A stretch of DNA of 64,000 nt, taken from Simplicispira hankyongi. GTDB taxonomy: Bacteria > Pseudomonadota > Gammaproteobacteria > Burkholderiales > Burkholderiaceae_C. Positions 1 through 8,028 of the stretch are shown piece by piece. How positions within the stretch are numbered: position 1 is the first letter of the stretch; each line of letters opens with the position of its first letter. The notes below the pieces were generated by a model. It worked only from the letters and a program-made list of their open reading frames with translations, was not told the origin of the DNA and did not search any database. Both the position numbers and the translations under genes were made by a program. The DNA is taken from the NCBI RefSeq assembly GCF_003570885.1, contig NZ_QXJC01000001.1, positions 186,001 through 250,000 on the forward strand, in the 5' to 3' direction.

Positions 1-292
1 TGGTGGGGCCCAGGTGGCGCAGCAGCCAGAGCGCGCCCAGGGCCGCAGGGATGCTGCCGGCGCACAGCAGGGCCACCACATTCCACGGCACCATGCGCCG
101 GCGCGCCAGGCCCACCGTGCCGCTGAGCTTGGTGAACGCCGCAAACAGCAGATCGGTGCCAACGGCCAAGTGCGCTTTGATGCCGAAAAAGAAAATGAGC
201 ACGGGGGTCATCAGCGAGCCGCCGCCGACCCCCGTCAGGCCAATGACGAGGCCAATCGCGAATCCGGCAACAACAAGGGCGACATCAGGCAT
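1..292 (-). CDS. TauE/SafE family sulfite exporter-like permease (N-terminal part, truncated by window edge)
   Basis: Reading leftward from an ATG at 292, 97 codons are visible before the window ends. The protein opens with a hydrophobic helix followed by the glycine-rich stretch GLTGVGGGSLMTPVL, typical of the first repeat of TauE/SafE permeases, then a second hydrophobic segment (LAVGTDLLFAAFTKLSG) and a third (NVVALLCAGSIPAALGALWLL). The family exports sulfite, sulfonates or related anions across the inner membrane. Substrate cannot be read from the sequence; the inverted repeats just upstream (345-365) fit a sulfur-controlled gene, but that is inference. The nearest upstream gene on the same strand is mnmC, 230 bp away with a dispersed repeat between, so this gene probably has its own promoter. 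Confidence 0.85.
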   Translation of the reverse strand, partial: MPDVALVVAGFAIGLVIGLTGVGGGSLMTPVLIFFFGIKAHLAVGTDLLFAAFTKLSGTVGLARRRMVPWNVVALLCAGSIPAALGALWLLRHLGPT

Positions 293-344
293 GGACGCGA
301 CTCTAGGGGGCGTCCTTATAAAAACAAACGACTGTTTCGTGCTT

Positions 345-365
345 CTTATATGCCTATAAGCTTAT
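345..365 (-). promoter_or_regulatory. A/T-rich inverted repeats upstream of the TauE-like gene; possible CysB-type operator
   Basis: Three alternating half-sites are visible: CTTATA (345-350), TATAAG (355-360, inverted, 4 bp spacer) and CTTAT (361-365); ATAAGCTTAT at 356-365 is a perfect palindrome. They end 53 bp upstream of the TauE-like ATG. LysR-type regulators such as CysB bind A/T-rich arrays of this sort, but no direct match to a published box was tested. Confidence 0.4.
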
Positions 366-389
366 GCAAAATGCTTGTTGCGGGCTTTT

Positions 390-522
390 GGTGGGTCTCT
401 CGCGGCCTATCAGCGGCCACCGTGCCAGGGCCGCCCCACTGCGCTGGTGGCGTCCCCCTTTCCGCATCACGCAGCCAGGTGAGAGAAGGGGGAAGGCGCG
501 AAGCGCCACAGGGGGTGTTTCA
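390..522 (-). repeat. Dispersed stop-codon-linked repeat, copy 1 (downstream of mnmC)
   Basis: Read on the minus strand it starts at the mnmC stop codon with TGAAACACCCCCTG, then a C-rich block (GCGCCTTCCCCCTTCTCTC), a G-rich block (AAGGGGGACGCC) able to pair with it, and a GGGCGGCCCTG...CGGTGGCCGCTGA tail. Two further copies lie in the cys operon at 12896-13037 and 13929-14055. The C-rich and G-rich blocks would form a strong RNA hairpin but no U-tract follows, so it is not a standard terminator. Confidence 0.7.
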
Positions 523-2355
523 TTTCTCCAGGCGCTCGGTGCCCATGGCACGTGCCAGGCGCTCTTCCATCGGCAGCGGTTCGCCGTGCAGGCGTGCCGC
601 CAGCAGCTCGCCGCACAGGATGGCCCGGGTCAGGCCGCGGGCGCCCATGGCGGTGCTCACCCACAGGCCCGGCAGGCGGTCCGCCGCCAAGGGGCCGACG
701 ATGGGCAGCCGGTCGGGTGAGGTGCAGCGCACGCCCGACCAGGCCTGCAATCCGGGGGCATCGGCGGCAAAGCTAGGGGCCAGCTGCCGTGCGGCGTCGG
801 GCAAGAGCTGTTGCAAATTGGCCAAATTCACCTGGTGGGCCGCCTGCTGCTCCTGCGGCTCGGGCGGTAGCTCGGTGCGCCCACGCTCGAAGGTAGAGCC
901 TGCGTGCCAGGCAAGTTGTTCGTTTGGCCCTGGCACTTGGCCGACGAGCGCCCCCTTGCCATTGACCGGGAAGGGGGGCAAGGCCATGCCGCCCTTCTGC
1001 ACACCCCAAGAGAGCTGCCCGCGCACGGCATCCAGCGGCAGCGGCGCCAAACCGAGCGACTGCGCCAGCGCATTGGAGGCCGGCCCGGCGGCCAGCACCA
1101 CGAGTTCGGCTTCTGCCAGCAGCGCACCGCCAGCGTCCCGCAATTGCCACAGGCCCTCACCGTGGGCCTGTATCCGATGGAGTTGCGACACGCGGCTGTG
1201 CGTGTGCAGGCGAATCCCGGGTGCATCGAGCAAACGAGCTACCAGCCGCGCTGGCCGCACCCAGCCGGCGCGCTGGTGCCAGCACGCATCGCTGTTCTCG
1301 GGCAGGCCGGCGGCGCGCAACTGCTCGCCATTGGCGGTGGTGCTCCAGTCGGTGCCAAGGCTCTCGGCCCAGCCTGCGGGCAGGCCGGGGTTGCCGGCAG
1401 GGCGGCGCTCCAGCACGCCGCCGGGCTGCCAGTCGGCGCCTGCTTGGAGTACGCGCGCGCCTTGCTCCAGCGTGGCGCGGGCGCCGGCACGCGAGACCCT
1501 GGAAAACACGTTGTCATCGGGTGAGAGGTGCGGTGCAAAAAGCCCGACCGGAAGCCCCGATGCGCCTGCCGCAGGCCCGCTGCCCGCGTCCAGCACTTGC
1601 ACCTGCCAGCCGCGCCGCGCCAGACTCGCCGCAACGGACGCGCCGGCGATGCCGCAGCCGATGACCGCGCAGCGTGCGACCCGGATTGGCGCGGCACGGT
1701 TGAAGCCCGTTGTGCGCACGCGTGGCTCCCAACGTGGCTGGAACACCGCGCGCAACAGGGCGGCTTTGCCAGGCTCGGCGGGTTCGGCGGGCGCTGATGC
1801 GATGACAAAGCCGGCTTGCTCCAGCGCGGCGCGCGCCTCTACCCCCACAGCGGGGCCTACAAGGTGGGCGCCGCGTTCACAGTGGCGTGCCAGGGCCTTG
1901 GCGCCATCGGCGTTTTGGAGCTGGGTGGTATCGGAGGCCAGCACCGTATCGACACGCCAGTGCTCCTCACGGAGCAGGCGTTGCGCGTCGCCCACACACA
2001 GGGTCAACAGCACCCGGCCCGCCTCGAAACCCAGGCGGTGGATGCCCGGGAGCAAGCCCCAGGCCTGCGCCGCAAGCGACTCGGCCAAGGGCAACAGATC
2101 GGGGTTTTGCTGCACCGTGCGGACAAGCTCCGGCAGGTTGGTGGGCTGCGGCGCAATCGCTATGAAGTGCAGTACCGTGGGTCGGAGCGGATCGGCGCGC
2201 CAGGCGGCCCAGGTCGCCAGAAAGTGGTGGCCGAGAGCGAAATGGGTCTCCAGAATGCGCCACTGTGCAGCGCCGGCCCAGGCGGTGGGCAGGCTGCAAT
2301 CGAGCAGACATGCGTCGTTTGCGTGGGGCCTTGGGGTGCGGGGTGTGACGGGCAT
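520..2355 (-). CDS. mnmC: MnmC: tRNA 5-methylaminomethyl-2-thiouridine biosynthesis protein with a degenerate methyltransferase half
   Basis: 611 residues against about 670 for E. coli MnmC. The C-terminal half is a FAD-dependent oxidoreductase with the dinucleotide-binding motif VIGCGIAGASVAASL at about 231-245, and the closing part (SPDRLPIVGPL, STAMGARGLTRA) matches the enzyme that removes the carboxymethyl group from cmnm5U34 of tRNA. The N-terminal half aligns with the methyltransferase domain (AWAGAAQWRILETHFALGHHFLATW fragments near 26-50), but the SAM-binding GFGxG loop reads HFALG, the acidic residue usual after the next strand is absent (FIAIAPQP) and the DGFAPAKNP motif is missing. 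The oxidoreductase step is well supported; the methyl transfer step is doubtful. The stop codon is the first triplet of the dispersed repeat that follows. A terminator separates it from yggX upstream. Confidence 0.9.
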   Translation of the reverse strand: MPVTPRTPRPHANDACLLDCSLPTAWAGAAQWRILETHFALGHHFLATWAAWRADPLRPTVLHFIAIAPQPTNLPELVRTVQQNPDLLPLAESLAAQAWGLLPGIHRLGFEAGRVLLTLCVGDAQRLLREEHWRVDTVLASDTTQLQNADGAKALARHCERGAHLVGPAVGVEARAALEQAGFVIASAPAEPAEPGKAALLRAVFQPRWEPRVRTTGFNRAAPIRVARCAVIGCGIAGASVAASLARRGWQVQVLDAGSGPAAGASGLPVGLFAPHLSPDDNVFSRVSRAGARATLEQGARVLQAGADWQPGGVLERRPAGNPGLPAGWAESLGTDWSTTANGEQLRAAGLPENSDACWHQRAGWVRPARLVARLLDAPGIRLHTHSRVSQLHRIQAHGEGLWQLRDAGGALLAEAELVVLAAGPASNALAQSLGLAPLPLDAVRGQLSWGVQKGGMALPPFPVNGKGALVGQVPGPNEQLAWHAGSTFERGRTELPPEPQEQQAAHQVNLANLQQLLPDAARQLAPSFAADAPGLQAWSGVRCTSPDRLPIVGPLAADRLPGLWVSTAMGARGLTRAILCGELLAARLHGEPLPMEERLARAMGTERLEK

Positions 2356-2370
2356 GGGTGGAGGGCAGAC

Positions 2371-2400
2371 AACAAAAAAGGCGCCGCAGCGGGCGCCCTG
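2371..2400 (-). terminator. Rho-independent terminator after yggX
   Basis: On the minus strand GGCGCC (2397-2392), a 6-base loop and GGCGCC (2385-2380) form a stem followed by TTTTTTGTT (2379-2371). It lies 22 bp past the yggX stop and just before the mnmC start. Confidence 0.8.
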
Positions 2401-2421
2401 TGGCGAAGAGGCTATGCGTGT

Positions 2422-2694
2422 TCAGGCGCTGGGCGGCACGTAGCCTTGCACGGCGTCAGCTCCGCCGCCAAAGAAATGCTGTTCCAGCTGACGTGCCAGG
2501 TACTGGCGGGCGCGGGCGTCGGCCAGGTTCAGGCGGTTCTCGTTGACCAGCATGGTCTGGTGCTTGAGCCAGGCGGCCCAGGCCTCTTTGCTGACGTTTT
2601 CCCACAGGCGCTTGCCGAGTTCGCCGGGGTAGGGAGGGAAATCAAGTCCTTCGGCGTCCTTGCCGAGCTTGATGCAGTGAACCATGCGTGCCAT
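2422..2694 (-). CDS. yggX: YggX: oxidative damage protection / Fe(2+)-trafficking protein
   Basis: 90 residues, the family's normal length. It matches YggX along its length: [19 protein letters not shown], the block [32 protein letters not shown], and EGY-type ending (VQGYVPP). Cys7 is the conserved N-terminal cysteine. The family is cytosolic, protects labile Fe-S clusters from superoxide and may move Fe(II). It follows the lipoate-ligase-like gene by 45 bp on the same strand and is closed by a strong terminator, so it could be the last gene of the TRAP/lipoate ligase transcription unit, or have its own promoter in that gap. Confidence 0.92.
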   Translation of the reverse strand: MARMVHCIKLGKDAEGLDFPPYPGELGKRLWENVSKEAWAAWLKHQTMLVNENRLNLADARARQYLARQLEQHFFGGGADAVQGYVPPSA

Positions 2695-2739
2695 GTCGAA
2701 AAATCCTTATCGGGTCTGAAGATGCGTATGGTCGTCACT

Positions 2740-3465
2740 TTAGCAAGTTTCGGGGGTGGCCTCTGCATTCGGCAGTGCCTGCGCCAGCGCCTGGTGCAGT
2801 CGGGCGGCAAGCGTTTGAGCGGAGCAAGGTGGCTCTGCCAATTCCTCGCAGGCGACCGTGCGGCGCCGCATTTCCGCCGCAGCCTCCGGGTGCCCGAGCG
2901 CATGGCACAGCAGCGGCCAGTCGGGCACGGTATTGAGCGTGCCTGCGACCAGCAGGATGCCATTGCGCTGGCGGCGCTGTGCCAGGCCGACGAGCTTGCG
3001 GCCGCGCGTGTCGGTCAGCTCCCAGGGTGCGAGGCTGCCGTAGCAGGCCCAGTCCACGGTGGCTCCCATGGCCGCGTTGGCCTGCGCGACCTCGGTGTCT
3101 GGCAGTGCACAGGCGGGGATGCCGAGACCTTCGAGCACGGCAACGTGCAGCAGGCCGAGTGCGCGGTAGCTGTCCACCAGGCCGCCGCTCACCCAGGGGT
3201 GCGTGACCGGCAGCACGACCGATGCGCCTACCAGCCAGGGCCCGGTCAGCACTGCGCCGCCGCCCGAGGGGCGTTGCACCAGCGCCAAGCCTTGCGGCAG
3301 CCGGCCCGCCACTTCGGCGTGCAGTGCGCGCTGCGAGCAGCCCAGCACGATGGTGGGCGTGGCGTAGGTCCAGACGTGAAAGCGGGGTGTGGTGACGGGG
3401 GCTTCGAGCTGGCGGCTGTTCCAGGCCTGTTCTTGTTCGACCGTGTGGGTGGTGGGCATGGTCAT
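2740..3465 (-). CDS. Lipoate/biotin protein ligase A-B family protein
   Basis: 241 residues. It carries the lipoate-ligase signature RPSGGGAVLTG (residues 65-75, the ATP/lipoyl binding loop) and a lysine in GRKLVGLAQRR (Lys157), the position of the catalytic lysine in LplA and LipM/LipL proteins. The length fits a ligase without the C-terminal accessory domain of E. coli LplA. It would attach lipoate (or octanoate) to E2 or GcvH domains in the cytosol; whether it uses free lipoate or acyl-ACP cannot be told. It starts 12 bp after the DUF1850 gene and so is probably cotranscribed with the TRAP transporter genes, although a functional link is not obvious. Confidence 0.75.
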   Translation of the reverse strand: MTMPTTHTVEQEQAWNSRQLEAPVTTPRFHVWTYATPTIVLGCSQRALHAEVAGRLPQGLALVQRPSGGGAVLTGPWLVGASVVLPVTHPWVSGGLVDSYRALGLLHVAVLEGLGIPACALPDTEVAQANAAMGATVDWACYGSLAPWELTDTRGRKLVGLAQRRQRNGILLVAGTLNTVPDWPLLCHALGHPEAAAEMRRRTVACEELAEPPCSAQTLAARLHQALAQALPNAEATPETC

Positions 3466-3477
3466 GAGGGCATCAGC

Positions 3478-3867
3478 TCAGGGGCGGGCATTCTGCGCGG
3501 CGCAGGCACGCAGCGTGGTCGTGCCGGCAGAGACGGGAATCCAGTGGTAGAGGGGGGTGCATTTTCCGCGCATGCACAAATCGTAATCGCGCACGTAAGG
3601 CGAGCGTGCCAGGGTGATTTCCTTGCGCCAGGGGTCGGCCAAGGTGTAATGCCAGACGCCGTGGTCCAGCCAGGCGTTGTCTGGCGGGTCCATGCCGGCG
3701 CCGGAGCCGCGAATGCGCGCCCCGGTGATGGCCAGCCAGGGACCGGCGACGGTGTAGTCCTCTTCCCAGGCAATTTTTTCGATGGAATGCTGCCAGCGCA
3801 GGGTGAAGTGGGTGACTGGCAGGCTCAGCGTGAGCGCGCCGGCCGCCATGCACAGGGCTGCGAGCAT
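3478..3867 (-). CDS. DUF1850 domain protein linked to the TAXI TRAP transporter
   Basis: 129 residues. A hydrophobic N-terminus (LAALCMAAGALTLSLPV) suggests a signal peptide or anchor. The body has the DUF1850 pattern: FTLRWQHSIEKIAWEEDYTV, an internal GARIRGSGAGM loop, and a C-terminal segment with two cysteines (YDLCMRGKCTPL) that could form a disulfide in the periplasm. DUF1850 genes are characteristically found next to TRAP transporters of the TAXI family, as here: the start codon overlaps the permease stop at 3867. Function unknown; a periplasmic accessory role in transport is inferred from context. Confidence 0.82.
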   Translation of the reverse strand: MLAALCMAAGALTLSLPVTHFTLRWQHSIEKIAWEEDYTVAGPWLAITGARIRGSGAGMDPPDNAWLDHGVWHYTLADPWRKEITLARSPYVRDYDLCMRGKCTPLYHWIPVSAGTTTLRACAAQNARP

Positions 3868-5918
3868 CAGGCCGGGGCCTGGCTGCGGTTGGTCTGGCGC
3901 ACGCGCATGCCGTGCCAGAGCACCAGGAGCGCCGTCATGCCCAGACCGACTTCATCGGTGAAGGGCACGGCGGCCACCAGGAAGCCCGCCGCCGCGAGGG
4001 CCCAGACGCGCTCCCACCAGGCCAGCGGCTTGATCCAGTAGCCGATGGCCGCGCCGCCCCACAGCAAGATGGCGACGATGGCCTTGAACAGCACGTAGAG
4101 CGTGGCGGTCCAGCCTCCGTCGCCTTGCAACATCAGCGCTGGCGCATACACCGCCATGTAGGGGATGACAAAGCCGGCAATGGCGATCCGCATGGCCTGG
4201 AAGCCGATCTTCATGGGGGACTCGCGCGCAATCGGCGCAGCGGCAAAGGCGGCCAGCGCCACCGGCGGCGTCAGGTCGGCCATGATGCCGAAGTAGAAGA
4301 CAAACATGTGCGAGACAATCAGCGGCACGCCGAGTTCAAGCAGAGCCGGCGCCGCCAGCGAACTGGTGATGATGTAGTTGGGGATGGTGGGAATGCCCAT
4401 GCCCAGCACCAGGCACACCAGCATGGTCAGCACCAGGCTGAGGAGCAGGCTGCTTTTGCCCATCTGGATGATGGTGCCAGCAAACAGCGTGGCCGCGCCG
4501 GTGAGGGTGAGTACGCCGATGATCACGCCCACCAGCGCGCAGGCCACGCCCACTGGCAGCGCGTGGCGTGCGCCTTCGGCCAGGGCGTGCAGCGCCATGC
4601 GCAGGGTGTCGCGACCGCCGTGCAGGAACCACAGCACCACGGCCATGGCGGCTGCCAAGGCAATGATGGCGCCAATGCCGTATTTGAAGAAGCTCGATGC
4701 CGCCAGGCCAATCAGCACCCAGAAAATGATTTGCAGCGGCCGCGCGCCGAAACGCTCCGTCATGGCGGCGCCAAAAATCAGCACCACCGTGAGCGCCAGC
4801 CCCACCATGCCGGAAAACAGAGGCGTGTAGCCGGCAAACAGCAGCCACACCAGCACCGCCAGCGGCAGGATCAGGTACCAGCGCAGCTTGATGGCGGCCC
4901 AGGGGTCAGGGCAATCCTCCTTGGGCATGCCCACCAGGCCGCGCCGGCCTGCCTCCAGGTGCACCATGATGAAGGCGGTGAAGAAGTACAGCAGCGCCGG
5001 GATCGAAGCGGCCTTGCAGATCTCCAGATACGGCACATCAATGGTCTCGGCCATGATGAAGGCCACGGCCCCCATCACCGGCGGCATGATCTGCCCGCCC
5101 ATGCTGGCGGTCGCCTCCACACCGCCGGCAAAGTCGGCGCGGTAGCCAAAGCGTTTCATCAGGGGAATGGTGAACTGCCCGGTGGTGACCACATTGGCCA
5201 CGCCCGAACCGTTGATGGTGCCCATCAGGCCCGACGAGACCACCGCCACCTTGGCCGGACCGCCCTTGGTGTGGCCAAACAGGCCCAGCGCAAAATCGGT
5301 GAAGAGCTGGATCATTCCGGCGCGCTCCAGGAACGCCCCAAACAGGATGAACAGGAAGATGTAGGACGACGACACGTAGGTCGGTGTGCCGTAAATGCCC
5401 TCGGTGCCGAACCCCAGTTGCCCGACGATCTGGTCCAGGCCATAGCCCCGGTGCGCCAGCACGCCCGGCAGGTACTGTCCCAGCAGCGCATAAGCAAGAA
5501 ACACGGCACATACCAGTGGCAGCGCCAGCCCCATGATGCGTCGCGCAGCTTCAAAGACCAGCACGATGAGTGCAATGCCAACGATGAGGTCGCTGCGCGT
5601 CAGTTCGCCGGCGCGCTGCACCAGGTCCGCTTCAAACACCCATTGGTAGAGGCCGGTGCCAAAGGCGATGGCGCCCACACACCAGCCCAGCCAGCGCTGA
5701 TGCGCCGGCGGGTAGAGCACGAAAGTGACCAGCAGCAGAAAACCCACGTGCACGCCGCGCACCACGCTGCTTGAGAGCGGGCTGAAGGCTGCGGTGACAA
5801 TCTGGAACACGGAAAACGCAACTGCCACCCAGAACAGAGCGCCGGCAAAAGCCGGCGGTTCTGCATCGGGGGTCTGCAACTGCGCGTCGGCTGGGGCCGG
5901 AGCAGCGGCTGCGCTCAT
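3867..5918 (-). CDS. TRAP transporter fused permease (4TM/12TM, DctQM-type) of the TAXI family
   Basis: 683 residues with many hydrophobic segments from end to end, consistent with the small (DctQ-like) and large (DctM-like) TRAP subunits fused in one chain. The DctM part shows GLFGHTKGGPAKVAVVSSGL, MGTINGSGVANVVTTGQFTI, and ASMGGQIMPPVMGAVAFIM, the conserved TRAP core, and later LVLGMGIPTIPNYI. It sits in the inner membrane and moves a solute handed over by the TAXI binding protein using an ion gradient. ATG at 5918 overlaps the TGA of the binding protein gene (ATGA), implying translational coupling. Substrate unknown; TAXI systems have been linked to glutamate or other organic acids. Confidence 0.95.
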   Translation of the reverse strand: MSAAAAPAPADAQLQTPDAEPPAFAGALFWVAVAFSVFQIVTAAFSPLSSSVVRGVHVGFLLLVTFVLYPPAHQRWLGWCVGAIAFGTGLYQWVFEADLVQRAGELTRSDLIVGIALIVLVFEAARRIMGLALPLVCAVFLAYALLGQYLPGVLAHRGYGLDQIVGQLGFGTEGIYGTPTYVSSSYIFLFILFGAFLERAGMIQLFTDFALGLFGHTKGGPAKVAVVSSGLMGTINGSGVANVVTTGQFTIPLMKRFGYRADFAGGVEATASMGGQIMPPVMGAVAFIMAETIDVPYLEICKAASIPALLYFFTAFIMVHLEAGRRGLVGMPKEDCPDPWAAIKLRWYLILPLAVLVWLLFAGYTPLFSGMVGLALTVVLIFGAAMTERFGARPLQIIFWVLIGLAASSFFKYGIGAIIALAAAMAVVLWFLHGGRDTLRMALHALAEGARHALPVGVACALVGVIIGVLTLTGAATLFAGTIIQMGKSSLLLSLVLTMLVCLVLGMGIPTIPNYIITSSLAAPALLELGVPLIVSHMFVFYFGIMADLTPPVALAAFAAAPIARESPMKIGFQAMRIAIAGFVIPYMAVYAPALMLQGDGGWTATLYVLFKAIVAILLWGGAAIGYWIKPLAWWERVWALAAAGFLVAAVPFTDEVGLGMTALLVLWHGMRVRQTNRSQAPA

Positions 5919-6892
5919 TTGAGGACGCCGGCCTCGCGGTAGTACTTCTCGGCGCCGGGGTGGAAGGTGACGCTGGTGCCTTGCATGGCCGATGCCAGTT
6001 GTATGCCCTTGGCGGCGTTGTGCGCGGCGACCAGGCTGGGCAGGTTCTCGAACATGGACTTGGTCATCAGGTACACCTCGTCGTCGGGAACACCGCTGTG
6101 GCTGACCAGGAAGTTGCGGATCGCCACCGTGGCCACGTCGGCACTCTGGCCTTCGTAGGTGTTGGCAGGAATGATGGCCGGCTGGTAGGCCGCGTCGCCC
6201 ACCTTGGCGACGATGTCGGCAGGTACCGCCACCACCACAATCTTCACCGCCGTGGCCAGGTCGCGGATGGACGAGACGCCCAGGCCTGCCGACTGCAGCG
6301 TCACGTCCAACTGGCGGTTCTTCATGAGTTCGACCGATTCACCAAAGGGCAGGTACTCGACCTTGGCAAAGTCGGCGTAGGTCAGGCCCGCGGCCTTCAG
6401 GATGGCGCGGGCGTTGAGCTCGGTGCCCGACTTGGGCGCGCCGACGGAGATGCGCTTGCCCTTCAAGTCGGCCATGGTCTTGATGCCCGAATCACCGCTG
6501 GCGACGATCTGGATGTAGTTGGCGTAAATGCCGGCCACTGCACGCAGCTTCTTGAGCGGCGCAGCAAAACCTGCTTCCTTGTCGCCCTTCCAGGCCGCCG
6601 AGAGCGCATCGGCCAGCGTGAAGGCGATTTCGCCACGGCCGGCCTGCAGCAGGTTGAGGTTCTCGGCCGAGGCCTTGGTGGATTGCACCGTCACTTTCGC
6701 GTCGGGCATGGCCTTGCTGTAGATCTGCGAAAGTGCCACGCCCATCGGGTAATACACGCCGCTTTGGCCGCCGGTCAGCACATTGATGAATTTCTGCTGC
6801 GCCAGCGCCAGGCGCGAAAACGGCAGCGTGGCGCCAGTCAAGGCGCCCAGCACCAAGGTGCGGCGGTGCAGGGCGAGTGAGGATTGGGTCAT
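5915..6892 (-). CDS. TAXI family TRAP transporter solute-binding protein
   Basis: 325 residues from the ATG at 6892, chosen because GGAGA lies 8-12 bp upstream and the protein then starts directly with an export signal: RR at residues 10-11 followed by LVLGALTGATLPFSRLALAQ, compatible with Tat or Sec export. The open frame continues upstream but codes nothing recognisable. The mature part opens with INVLTGGQSGVYYPMGVAL, the hallmark of TAXI-type binding proteins, and continues with KVTVQSTKASAENLNLLQ and KGKRISVGAPKSGTELNAR. It binds the transported solute in the periplasm. It is the first gene of the unit binding protein-permease-DUF1850(-lipoate ligase-yggX). Confidence 0.93.
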   Translation of the reverse strand: MTQSSLALHRRTLVLGALTGATLPFSRLALAQQKFINVLTGGQSGVYYPMGVALSQIYSKAMPDAKVTVQSTKASAENLNLLQAGRGEIAFTLADALSAAWKGDKEAGFAAPLKKLRAVAGIYANYIQIVASGDSGIKTMADLKGKRISVGAPKSGTELNARAILKAAGLTYADFAKVEYLPFGESVELMKNRQLDVTLQSAGLGVSSIRDLATAVKIVVVAVPADIVAKVGDAAYQPAIIPANTYEGQSADVATVAIRNFLVSHSGVPDDEVYLMTKSMFENLPSLVAAHNAAKGIQLASAMQGTSVTFHPGAEKYYREAGVLK

Positions 6893-7354
6893 TGCGTGTC
6901 TCCGAAGGAAAAGCGTACGGCACGAAGGCGGCGCCTGGGCGCCACCACGAACGGGCAACTGTAGCGGGCCTGCGGCGAGCGTGCATTGGTGTGCACCCGA
7001 AGGCGATGGAGATAAATTGCCGTGCCTGGCGCAAGCCGCACGCAGGCGGGCGCGCAGGCCTGCCGCCATTGGTTGACTGCACATCCCGTGCCATTTCGGC
7101 CGGCAGGGCGGCTGGCACGAGGGCTTGGACACGCGCAGCAACCTGGTGCCACAGCCGTAGGACAGCACCGCGTGCGCGCGCGGAGTCTGGCAGAGTTGTC
7201 GGCTGAAAAGTTTGAGGAAAATTGGGCTCTAGCGCTTACCCTGTAAGCGCTGAAAGCTATAATTAAAATAGCAATAAAGGCCGTGGCAGTGCGTACGGTG
7301 TGGGGGTGTTCTGCCTATCATGGCCTCCGGTACAGCATCCCAAGGAGATTTTTG
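6893..7354. other. 462 bp gene-free divergent region
   Basis: Separates the TRAP operon (leftward) from the FMN reductase gene (rightward). The left two thirds are GC-rich with no convincing protein on either strand. The right part drops in GC and holds a complete copy of the AGCGCTT hairpin repeat (7218-7276). No clear operator was found. Confidence 0.6.
7218..7276 (+). repeat. AGCGCTT hairpin repeat, copy 1 (full length)
   Basis: Shows the whole pattern: TTGGGCTCT, then AGCGCTTAC (7231-7239), loop CCT, GTAAGCGCT (7243-7251), a perfect 9 bp stem, then the tail AAAGCTATAATTAAAATAG. The tail is A/T-rich and could act as the promoter region of the reductase gene 80 bp downstream. Other copies: 8029, 15431, 23961, 29071, 39487, 41585, 50232, 51968, 58764, 60644. 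Confidence 0.75.
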
Positions 7355-7903
7355 ATGAGCAACGTTTCCATTGCCGTGGTGGTCGGCAGCTTGCGCAAAG
7401 ATTCTTTTAACTGGCAACTGGCCGAGGCGCTGACCAAGATGGCGCCGCCGGGCTGGCAGCTCAAGCGGGTGCGCATCGACGACCTGCCGCTCTACGACCA
7501 GGACGACGATGCCCAGCAGTCCGAACCGGTGCAGCGTCTGAAAGCGGAGATTTCCGCCGCGAGCGGCGTGATTTTCGTGACGCCTGAGTACAACCGGTCA
7601 ATCCCCGGCGTACTGAAAAATGCGATTGACCATGCCTCGCGTCCTTACGGCAAGAATGCCTGGGCAGGCAAACCCGCCGGGGTGCTCGGCGTGTCGGTCG
7701 GTGCCATTGGCACGGCCATGGCGCAGCAGCATTTGCGCAATGTGCTGGCCTATCTGAACATGCCCACGCTGGGCCAGCCCGAGATGTTTCTGCAGGCCAA
7801 GGAAGGCCTGTTCGACCCGGATGGGCAGATTGGCCAGGCCAGCCGCGCATTCGTCCAGGGCTGGATGGACGCCTACGTCGCCTGGGTGAAGCGGCACGCC
7901 TGA
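7355..7903 (+). CDS. NADPH-dependent FMN reductase / quinone reductase family protein
   Basis: 182 residues from the ATG at 7355, which has an ideal AAGGAG 7 bp upstream; an in-frame start 72 bp further up lacks this. Flavodoxin-like fold: VVVGSLRKDSFNWQLAEAL is the phosphate-binding loop for FMN, FVTPEYNRSIPGVLKNAID is the conserved flavin loop, and GVLGVSVGAIGTAMAQQHLR follows. The family (ChrR, YieF, SsuE relatives) reduces FMN, quinones or chromate using NAD(P)H in the cytosol. The gene stands alone, with a repeat upstream and a MITE-like element beginning at its stop codon. Confidence 0.88.
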   Translation: MSNVSIAVVVGSLRKDSFNWQLAEALTKMAPPGWQLKRVRIDDLPLYDQDDDAQQSEPVQRLKAEISAASGVIFVTPEYNRSIPGVLKNAIDHASRPYGKNAWAGKPAGVLGVSVGAIGTAMAQQHLRNVLAYLNMPTLGQPEMFLQAKEGLFDPDGQIGQASRAFVQGWMDAYVAWVKRHA

Positions 7904-8005
7904 TTCGATTTCTAAATCAAACGATTGCTTTGTCGGCTTCACTTGTCGTACGCCTGTACTGTCTGCGCTTCGCCTTCGCGTACTCGATTGATTGAGAAAC
8001 CGAAT
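7903..8005. repeat. MITE-like 103 bp element with 18 bp terminal inverted repeats
   Basis: Left end ATTCGATTTCTAAATCAA (7903-7920) and right end TTGATTGAGAAACCGAAT (7988-8005) are inverted copies matching at 16 of 18 positions. The interior (TCGGCTTCACTTGTCGTACG, CTGTCTGCGCTTCGCC) has no coding potential. The left end begins in the last base of the reductase stop codon. No flanking duplication is evident. Confidence 0.5.
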
Positions 8006-8028
8006 GACCTAGGCCGCGGATACTCCTG

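Noticed and set aside
14-4041. Very long open frames on the plus strand opposite mnmC, yggX, the lipoate-ligase-like gene and DUF1850
   Set aside because: The codon composition is that of antisense GC-rich genes (many Arg, Ala, Gly, His); the minus-strand proteins are recognisable along their whole length.
3912-5774. 620-codon plus-strand frame opposite the TRAP permease
   Set aside because: His/Gln/Arg-rich shadow of a membrane protein gene; no domain recognised.
5915-7168. N-terminal extension of the TAXI binding protein to position 7168
   Set aside because: The extra 92 residues show no homology; a signal peptide and good Shine-Dalgarno support ATG 6892.
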